A DNA stretch of 38,002 bases. It comes from Streptomyces sp. GKU 895. GTDB taxonomy: Bacteria > Actinomycetota > Actinomycetes > Streptomycetales > Streptomycetaceae. Under the pieces are notes generated by a model that searched no databases, was not told where the DNA came from, and saw only the letters and a list, made by a program, of their open reading frames with translations. Shown here in pieces: positions 32,774-38,002 of the stretch. The DNA lies in NCBI GenBank assembly GCA_002027195.1, contig MWJO01000085.1, positions 1-38,002 on the forward strand, in the 5' to 3' direction. The first letter of the stretch is position 1. The number at the start of each line of letters is the position of its first letter. A program made the translations under genes and the position numbers.

Positions 32774-33428
32774 CGGGACGGAGACGGTGTCCGGCCGGGG
32801 TGCGGACGAAGGCCTCGTCGAAGTGCGTGTCGCCGAAGCGCACGGCCCACAGGACGGGTTGCTCGTACGCCGGTTCCCAGACGGGGGACGCCTGGTCCAG
32901 GTTGCCGTTCCAGAGGTGGAAGAACACCATCGGCTGGTCGCGGTCCTCGCTGACGTAGGCGAGGGTCTTGCCGTACCTCGGGTTGGTGCCGCCGAAGAGG
33001 ACCGACGGCTCCCCGAACTCGGCGACGACATCGGGCCATTGCCTGTCCTCGGCGGCCCAGTCACGGACCCGGTCCATGAGGGCCTGATGGGTACGGGAGT
33101 CGAGGAGCCGGTCCGGCTTGAGCCAGCCACGCCGGCGGGCGAACTCGGCGTGCACCGAGCCCACGTCGCTGTCGTCGCTGCCGCGGATCAGCTCGCGGAA
33201 GACGCCCTTGACGCCGATGGCGCTCAACGCGCCCCGTTCCCGGAGAGGTTCGATCACCACGTCCCAGCGGGCCCCGGGCCGCCCCTCCATGAAGAGGAGG
33301 TGCTCGAGGAGCATCAGGATCGCGGGCTCGCCGCCGAACATGCCGGGGCTGGTGAGGGCGCGGTTCAACTGGTCGACGAGATAGGCGTGCATCTCGTCGG
33401 CGGACACCACTGGTCTGGGCTCGGTCAC
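32769..33428 (-). CDS. Uncharacterised protein in the molybdenum-hydroxylase gene group
   Basis: I do not recognise this 219-residue protein. It is soluble by appearance, has no signal peptide or membrane segment, and is rich in Trp, Arg and acidic residues. The first part looks helical (ADEMHAYLVDQLNRALTSPG, AILMLLEHLLFMEGRPGARW). The second resembles a beta-rich domain with AYVSEDRDQPMVFFHLWNGN and VLWAVRFGDTHFDEAFVRTP. GTG 33428 is used without a good ribosome site; an upstream in-frame start at 33476 would overlap the peptidase gene, and an internal ATG in ADEMHAYL is another option. It lies 10 bases after the S51 peptidase stop, so it belongs to the same transcript. Confidence 0.6.
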   Translation of the reverse strand: MTEPRPVVSADEMHAYLVDQLNRALTSPGMFGGEPAILMLLEHLLFMEGRPGARWDVVIEPLRERGALSAIGVKGVFRELIRGSDDSDVGSVHAEFARRRGWLKPDRLLDSRTHQALMDRVRDWAAEDRQWPDVVAEFGEPSVLFGGTNPRYGKTLAYVSEDRDQPMVFFHLWNGNLDQASPVWEPAYEQPVLWAVRFGDTHFDEAFVRTPAGHRLRPE

Positions 33429-33438
33429 CGGGACAGTC

Positions 33439-34143
33439 TCACAGGAGGCGGCTCGGCAGAGGCCGCTCCCGGACACCGCCCGCTCCGTCCCGTTCGACGC
33501 GGTACACGTGGGCGGCCGGGTCTCGCGTCACGACCTCCGTGACCTGGCCGTCGGTGAAGAGCACACCCGTGCCGTCCTCGAACGCCCAGCCGCCGGGAAG
33601 CGCGCCGGTGGCCACGGACCGCTGGTAGGAGGGGCGCCGGCCCGGCTCGGAGTCGTAGTGCGGGCAGACCGAGCCGGGCAACAGGCCCAGGCCGTCGGAC
33701 AGGAAGGTGAGCGGGCCGAAGGAGTCCGTGTGGGAGCCCTGCGCCCAGCAGTTGGCGCCCGCGCTGATACCGCAGAGCAGGGTGCCGCGGTCGTACGCCT
33801 CCCGCAGCAGCCGGTCCACGCCATGGGTGCGCCAGACCGCGAGGAGGTTCGCCGTGTTGCCGCCGCCGACGTAGATCACGTCCTGCGCCAGCAGATGGCC
33901 GCGCAGTGCCTCGTCGTCGAATTCCCTGCGGAACAGGGACAGGACGGAGGGGATGCAGTTCCTGCGTGGTGCGAAGGCGGTGAGGAACATCTCCGCGTAC
34001 CCCGCCGCGTCGCCGCTCGCCGTCGGCAGGAAGCAGACCCGGGGCCGGGACGTGCGGGCGTGGCCGAGCATCCAGTCGTCGAGGAGGCCGTCGTCGTCCG
34101 TCGAGAACCCGCCGCCCAGCAGCGCCACCTGGGTCTCGCTCAT
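33439..34143 (-). CDS. S51-family peptidase (dipeptidase E / cyanophycinase-like)
   Basis: The 234-residue protein has the class-I glutamine-amidotransferase-like fold of S51 peptidases. The nucleophile elbow is CGISAGANCW with Ser127. A glycine-rich VIYVGGGNTANLL precedes it, and HYDSEPGRR follows as in PepE-type enzymes. The N terminus opens QVALLGGGFST. PepE cleaves Asp-X dipeptides, and related enzymes cleave cyanophycin; this one cannot be assigned between them. The ATG at 34143 shares ATGA with the stop of the isochorismatase-type gene. There is no signal peptide, so it acts in the cytoplasm. Confidence 0.85.
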   Translation of the reverse strand: MSETQVALLGGGFSTDDDGLLDDWMLGHARTSRPRVCFLPTASGDAAGYAEMFLTAFAPRRNCIPSVLSLFRREFDDEALRGHLLAQDVIYVGGGNTANLLAVWRTHGVDRLLREAYDRGTLLCGISAGANCWAQGSHTDSFGPLTFLSDGLGLLPGSVCPHYDSEPGRRPSYQRSVATGALPGGWAFEDGTGVLFTDGQVTEVVTRDPAAHVYRVERDGAGGVRERPLPSRLL

Positions 34144-34691
34144 GCCGCCGTCTCCCCCAGCACCTCCGCGACCGTGCTCACCCTCACCAGCGGCCGGTAC
34201 AGGCTCAGCAGCTGCAACGCCTTCGCGTGGGATTCGTCGTCCGCTCCCGCGCACGCGTCGGCGACGACCACCACCTCCACGCCCGCGTCCGCCGCCGGGA
34301 GCGCCGTGGACAAAACGCAGCAGTCGGTGCTCACGCCGGTGAGGTACAGGGGGCCTTCCGGGCCTACGCGTGCGGCGAGTTGGGGGGTCCATTTGCCGAA
34401 GGTCGGGGCGTCCAGGACGTGTTCGGCCGTGGCGGCGAAGTCGTCCGTCAGCTGCCACAGGGGCGCGTGCGGGGGCTGCAGGGCGAACGGCCACTGTGCG
34501 TAGTAGGCCCGCCAGGCGCCGGCCGGCCGCGCCGGGGCCACGAAGCGGGTGAACGTCACCCGGTCGCCGAAGGCCGGCAGCAGGCGTCGTACGCCCTGTG
34601 CGGCCTCGGCGAAACGCGGCGTGGCCCAGGGGCTGTCCGGGGCGGCGAAGACGCGCTGCATGTCGATGACCGTCAGGTGGCCGGTGGTCAT
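34140..34691 (-). CDS. Isochorismatase-superfamily cysteine hydrolase
   Basis: The 183-residue enzyme has the catalytic triad of the cysteine hydrolase superfamily: Asp10 (VIDMQ), Lys100 (FGKW) and Cys125 in GVSTDCCVLSTA. ADAGVEVVVVADACAGADDE follows as usual. Members include isochorismatases, nicotinamidases, N-carbamoylsarcosine and maleamate amidohydrolases, and peroxyureidoacrylate hydrolase. The zinc-site histidines of nicotinamidases are not obvious, so an amide or ureide hydrolase is more likely. It overlaps the NCS1 transporter gene upstream and the peptidase gene downstream, each by 4 bases. This coupling suggests that it acts on the transported compound or a product of it. Confidence 0.87.
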   Translation of the reverse strand: MTTGHLTVIDMQRVFAAPDSPWATPRFAEAAQGVRRLLPAFGDRVTFTRFVAPARPAGAWRAYYAQWPFALQPPHAPLWQLTDDFAATAEHVLDAPTFGKWTPQLAARVGPEGPLYLTGVSTDCCVLSTALPAADAGVEVVVVADACAGADDESHAKALQLLSLYRPLVRVSTVAEVLGETAA

Positions 34692-36160
34692 ACGGCGTCC
34701 ACCTGCGCCTCCTGCTCCCGCACCCGCCCCCGGCGCAGCGCGAGCGTGCCCAGGAAACCCAGTGCCAGCGCCGCGAGGACGCCCAGGTTGGCGTAGGCCC
34801 AGGCGCCCGACTTGCCGCCCAGGCCCAGCGGGTCGAGGAGATAGCCCTGCCAGGTCAGCCAGTCCGCGGCCGCGTTGGTGACCAGGCCCCAGCCGACGGC
34901 GGTCGCCGCCAGCGTGAGGAGCAGGGGCGTCAGCGGGACGTCGCCGTAGCGGCCGTCGGACCGGTAGAGGTCGGGCTCGGCGTAGTCGCGGCGGCGGAGC
35001 AGGAGGTCCGCGAGCATGATCCCGCACCACGCGGCGATCGGGACGCCGAGGGTGGTCAGGAAGCCCATGAACGGTCCCAGGAAGTCATCGGCGAAGAAGA
35101 CGATGTAGACGGCGCCCGCGATCATGAGCACGCCGTCGACGAGGGCGGCCAGCGGACGCGGGATGCGGATGCCCGCCGACAGCAGCGCCAGACCGGACGA
35201 GTAGATGTCCAGGACCGCGCCGCCGACCAGGCCCAGCACCGCCACCACGGCGAACGGGACCAGGAACCACGTCGGCAGGATCGTGGTCAGCGCGCCGATG
35301 GGGTCGGCGGCGACGGCCGCGTTCAGAGCGGTCGACGAGCCCGCCAGGAGCAGCCCGAACACCAGCAGGAGCAGCGGCGCCACCGACGCGCCGAACGTCG
35401 TCCAGCCGATCACGCCCCGGCTCGACGAGGTGCGCGGCAGATAGCGGGAGTAGTCCGCGGCGGCGTTGACCCAGCCGAGGCCGAAGCCGGTCATCATGAA
35501 CACCAGCGCGCCGATGAACTCCTGCGCGGAGCCCGCCGGGATGTCGCTGACGGTGCTCCAGTGGATGTGGTCGGCGACGAGACCCACGTACACGACCGTC
35601 AGCACGCCCGTGACCACGGTGATCAGGGTCTGCAGCCGCATGATCACGTCGAAGCCCATGACCCCGCCGACGACGGTGAGCCCGGCGACCACGATCAGGG
35701 CGACCACCTGGGTCCCGGTGCCGCCGCCCCAGCCGAGCCGGTCGAAGACGGTCGCGGTGGCCAGGGTGGCGAGGGCGCACAGGACCGTCTCCCAGCCGAC
35801 CGTGAGGACCCAGGAGATCACCGACGGCAGCCGGTTGCCGCGGACGCCGTAGGCGGCCCGGCTGAGCACCATCGTCGGGGCGGAGCCGCGTTTGCCCGCG
35901 ACGGCGACGAAGCCGCACAGCAGGAAGGAGAAGACGATGCCGACGACGCCGGCGATCAGGGCCTGCCAGAAGGAGATGCCGAAGCCGAGCGCGAAGGCGC
36001 CGTAGCTCAGTCCCAGGATGGAGACATTGGCACCGAACCACGGCCAGAACAGCGTCCGCGGGGTGCCCTTGCGTTCGGCGTCGCCGATCACGTCGAGGCC
36101 GTGCGTCTCCACCTGGAGCTGTCTCGGGCTGTTGTCGAGGGATTCCCGGGCGTTCGTCAT
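34688..36160 (-). CDS. NCS1-family nucleobase/hydantoin-type transporter
   Basis: The 490-residue transporter has 12 predicted membrane segments. NCS1 blocks are FWPWFGANVSILGLSYGAFA at the first segment, SAPTMVLSRAAYGVRGNRLP, ALVFMMTGFGLGWVNAAADY then SRYLPR, and FGASVAPLLLLVFGLLLAG. NCS1 carriers take up purines, cytosine, allantoin, hydantoins, thiamine or pyridoxine with H+ or Na+; the sequence does not fix the ligand. AGGTAGG precedes ATG 36160. An inverted repeat (36174-36195) sits directly upstream. It is the first gene of a coupled unit with the cysteine hydrolase and peptidase. Confidence 0.9.
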   Translation of the reverse strand: MTNARESLDNSPRQLQVETHGLDVIGDAERKGTPRTLFWPWFGANVSILGLSYGAFALGFGISFWQALIAGVVGIVFSFLLCGFVAVAGKRGSAPTMVLSRAAYGVRGNRLPSVISWVLTVGWETVLCALATLATATVFDRLGWGGGTGTQVVALIVVAGLTVVGGVMGFDVIMRLQTLITVVTGVLTVVYVGLVADHIHWSTVSDIPAGSAQEFIGALVFMMTGFGLGWVNAAADYSRYLPRTSSSRGVIGWTTFGASVAPLLLLVFGLLLAGSSTALNAAVAADPIGALTTILPTWFLVPFAVVAVLGLVGGAVLDIYSSGLALLSAGIRIPRPLAALVDGVLMIAGAVYIVFFADDFLGPFMGFLTTLGVPIAAWCGIMLADLLLRRRDYAEPDLYRSDGRYGDVPLTPLLLTLAATAVGWGLVTNAAADWLTWQGYLLDPLGLGGKSGAWAYANLGVLAALALGFLGTLALRRGRVREQEAQVDAV

Positions 36161-36173
36161 CAGTGACCTACCT

Positions 36174-36195
36174 GTCCACTTGTGGCTGAGTGGAC
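36174..36195. promoter_or_regulatory. Inverted repeat GTCCACT-N8-AGTGGAC before the NCS1 gene
   Basis: Perfect 7-base arms are centred 24 bases upstream of the transporter start and 14 bases past the ferredoxin-subunit stop. Its size fits a GntR- or TetR-type dimer. It could also act as a weak hairpin between the two transcripts. Confidence 0.5.
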
Positions 36196-36209
36196 CTTAC
36201 CCAGGTGAC

Positions 36210-36668
36210 TCAGTCCCCGGCGGTCGCCGCCTTCCTGATCGCCTCCCGGATGCGGGAGTACGTCCCGCAGCGGCACACGTTCTCGATCGCGTCGATGTCA
36301 GCGTCCGTCGGCTCGGGCGTCCTCTTCAGCAGGGCGACGGCGGCCATGATCTGGCCCGGCTGGCAGAACCCGCACTGGGAGACGTCGCAGTCCAGCCAGG
36401 CCTGCTGCACGGGGTGCAGGGTGTCGCCGTCGGCGAGGCCCTCGATGGTGGTGACCTCGCGCCGCGCGCAGTCGGCGACGGGGACGACGCAGGGCTGTAT
36501 CTCGGCGCCGTCGAGATGGCTCGTGCAGGCGCGGCAGACGCCCACACCGCAGCCGTACTTGGGGCCGGTGACGTCCAGCAGGTCGCGCAGCACCCACAGC
36601 AGCGGCATGTCGTCGGGGGCGTCGACGGTGATCGACTCGCCGTTCAGGACAAAGGTGTGACGGGGCAT
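36210..36668 (-). CDS. (2Fe-2S)-binding small subunit of a molybdenum hydroxylase
   Basis: The 152-residue electron-transfer subunit belongs to the xanthine oxidase/aldehyde oxidase family, isoquinoline 1-oxidoreductase alpha type. The plant-ferredoxin-like cluster is ligated by Cys40, Cys45, Cys48 and Cys60 (KYGCGVGVCRAC, then QPC). The second [2Fe-2S] cluster uses Cys99, Cys102, Cys132 and Cys134 (CGFCQPGQ and CRCGTY). There is no signal peptide. GGAAGG precedes ATG 36668, 17 bases after the large-subunit stop, so the two form one operon. It passes electrons from the molybdenum centre to an acceptor not encoded here. Confidence 0.93.
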   Translation of the reverse strand: MPRHTFVLNGESITVDAPDDMPLLWVLRDLLDVTGPKYGCGVGVCRACTSHLDGAEIQPCVVPVADCARREVTTIEGLADGDTLHPVQQAWLDCDVSQCGFCQPGQIMAAVALLKRTPEPTDADIDAIENVCRCGTYSRIREAIRKAATAGD

Positions 36669-36685
36669 CAGAGGCCTTCCAGCGA

Positions 36686-38002
36686 TCAGAAGTTGAGGGG
36701 GAAGCGACGCGGTTTGGTGCCGGTGGCGCGGGCGTAGGCGTTGGCGACGGCACCGGCCGCCGCGGGGACGCCGAGTTCTCCGGCGCCGCCCGGCTCGCCG
36801 CCCGTGGGCAGGATGTGCGCCTCGAAGTGGAGGGGGGCGTGGCGTTGGCGGGCCCAGTGGAAGTCGGCGTAGCTGCTCTCGCGGACGGCACCGCGGTCGA
36901 TGTGGAGGCCGGCCCGCAGGATCGTGGAGATGCCGTCGACCGCCGTGCCCATGAGCTGGGCCTCCAGTCCGCGCGGGTTGACGGCCGTCCCGACGTCGGC
37001 CGCCATCACGACCTTGGTCACCCGCGGGTTCTTCGGATCGGCGGCGTCGATCTCCACCAGGCAGGCCACGCAGGACCCGTACTCCTCGTGGACGGCGACG
37101 CCCTGGGCCTGTCCGGCGGGCATCGTCCGGCCCCACCGTCCCGCGTCGGCGACCTTGTCGAGGACGGCTCTGACGGCCTTGCTTCGCAGGGTCGTACGGC
37201 GGAACGCCACCGGGTCCTCGCCCAGGGTCCGGGCGATCTCGTCGACGACGATCTCCTCGGCCGTCCGCACGGTCCCGGAGTCCACCGACCGCCAGGCGCC
37301 GAGCGGCATCGCCAGCTCGACGGAGCCCGAGTCCCCGGACAGCTTCCCGAAGTTGTAGAGGCCGCTGTCGCTGGGCACCGGGGAGCGGGCGGCAGAAAGG
37401 GCGGCCCCCCTGATCCCGCCCTGCGCGGACTTCCCCTCCCACGCCTCGCTCACCGAGGCCGTCGCGTGGGCGAAGGCGACGACCCGTCCCTGGGCGTGGC
37501 TGACCCGGATGCGGTGCTGGAAGGCGGGGCGCATCCGCCCGTGCTTGATGTCGTCGGCGCGGCTCCACATCAGCTTCACCGGGAGGCGTGCCTTCTTGGA
37601 GATGAGGGCCGCTTCCATGGCCGCGTCGTGGTCCAGCCGACGCCCGAACGAGCCGCCGCCGCGCACGACATGGACGCGTACGGCGGACGACGGCAGCCCG
37701 ACCGCCGAGGCGATGTCCTCCCGCGCGCCCATCGGCGATTGGGAGGAGAACCAGATCTCGGCACGGCGGGCCCGCACGTCCGCGACGGCGGTGAGGACCT
37801 CCATCGGGGCGTGGCCGACGAAGGCGAACTCGAACCGTTCCTCCAGCTGGGCCGATCCGCGCGGCGGTCTGCCGAGCGGCGGGACCGCGGCCCGCAACCG
37901 TGAGCGGATGGCCGCGTCGGACAGCCCCGCCAGAGGTCCGTCGGACCAGGTGATCCTCAGCGCGTCTCGTGCCGTTGAAGGCGTAGTGGAAGGACTCCGC
38001 CG
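36686..38002 (-). CDS. Molybdopterin-binding large subunit of a molybdenum hydroxylase (IorB-like), partial
   Basis: This is the C-terminal two-thirds or so of a large subunit related to isoquinoline 1-oxidoreductase beta. It is cut by the window end and not preceded by a start here. Family blocks are ERFEFAFVGHAPMEVLTAVA, IWFSSQSPMGAREDIASAVG, RVHVVRGGGSFGRRLDHDAA, GAWRSVDSGTVRTAEEIVVD, VAVHEEYGSCVACLVEID and ADVGTAVNPRGLEAQLMGTA, which include cofactor-binding loops. GGEPGGAGELGVPAAAGAVA contains the active-site Glu region. Near 37970-37978 the frame shifts: SFHYAFNG reads in one frame and ARDALRITW in another, so one more indel is likely. The substrate should be an N-heterocycle or aldehyde; quinoline-type compounds are only a guess. 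Confidence 0.85.
   Translation of the reverse strand, partial: RRSPSTTPSTARDALRITWSDGPLAGLSDAAIRSRLRAAVPPLGRPPRGSAQLEERFEFAFVGHAPMEVLTAVADVRARRAEIWFSSQSPMGAREDIASAVGLPSSAVRVHVVRGGGSFGRRLDHDAAMEAALISKKARLPVKLMWSRADDIKHGRMRPAFQHRIRVSHAQGRVVAFAHATASVSEAWEGKSAQGGIRGAALSAARSPVPSDSGLYNFGKLSGDSGSVELAMPLGAWRSVDSGTVRTAEEIVVDEIARTLGEDPVAFRRTTLRSKAVRAVLDKVADAGRWGRTMPAGQAQGVAVHEEYGSCVACLVEIDAADPKNPRVTKVVMAADVGTAVNPRGLEAQLMGTAVDGISTILRAGLHIDRGAVRESSYADFHWARQRHAPLHFEAHILPTGGEPGGAGELGVPAAAGAVANAYARATGTKPRRFPLNF

Noticed and set aside
1..38002. Mobile elements, CRISPR, tRNA or prophage genes
   Set aside because: No transposase or integrase sequence, no regular short repeats with spacers, and no tRNA-like fold with CCA end was seen by reading; a tRNAscan or CRISPR search would settle it.

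Overview
The window comes from a high-GC actinomycete, almost certainly a Streptomyces. The evidence is the codon bias, GGAGG-type ribosome sites, many ATGA/GTGA start-stop overlaps, sugar ABC importers without their own ATPase, one rare TTA codon, and an interspersed repeat that I recognise from Streptomyces chromosomes. I see no tRNA, rRNA, insertion sequence, phage gene or CRISPR array. It reads as a chromosomal metabolic region. No gap between genes exceeds 300 bases; the largest (about 3809-4040, 5875-6119, 30679-30927) are described where they hold something.

Layout. 1-5874: the end of an acetylxylan-esterase-like gene, a serine hydrolase, a GntR/UTRA regulator with a DasR-like operator, two SAM methyltransferases (the second with a TTA codon), an NTF2-like protein and a badly frame-disrupted quinone oxidoreductase. 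6120-11020: a short paralogue of transcription terminator Rho, a DD-carboxypeptidase, and two polyprenol-phosphate-mannose-type glycosyltransferases. 11092-16881 (minus): an amino-acid amide operon of FadR-type regulator, asparagine permease, asparaginase, aspartase and glutaminase. 16986-19074 (minus): CrcB, DUF190, CrcB and UppP. 19136-20415: an ArsR-type regulator with a strictosidine-synthase-like protein. 20608-28684: a galactan-utilisation locus, with GH42 galactosidase and GH53 galactanase on one strand and a binding protein, two permeases and a LacI regulator on the other, with shared operators between them. 28784-30678: VOC protein, MarR and AraC regulators. 30928-38002 (minus): SseB-like protein, group D flavin monooxygenase, an unrecognised protein, S51 peptidase, isochorismatase-type hydrolase, NCS1 transporter and a two-subunit molybdenum hydroxylase. 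The last group is the best candidate for an uncharacterised catabolic system.

A caution applies throughout. About a dozen conserved genes carry one or more single-base indels: homology continues in another frame, often returns to the first frame a few codons later, and two of the shifts sit on G runs. This looks more like sequencing or assembly error than mass gene decay. Such genes are given with joined coordinates and the approximate shift sites. All family assignments were made by eye, without database searches.
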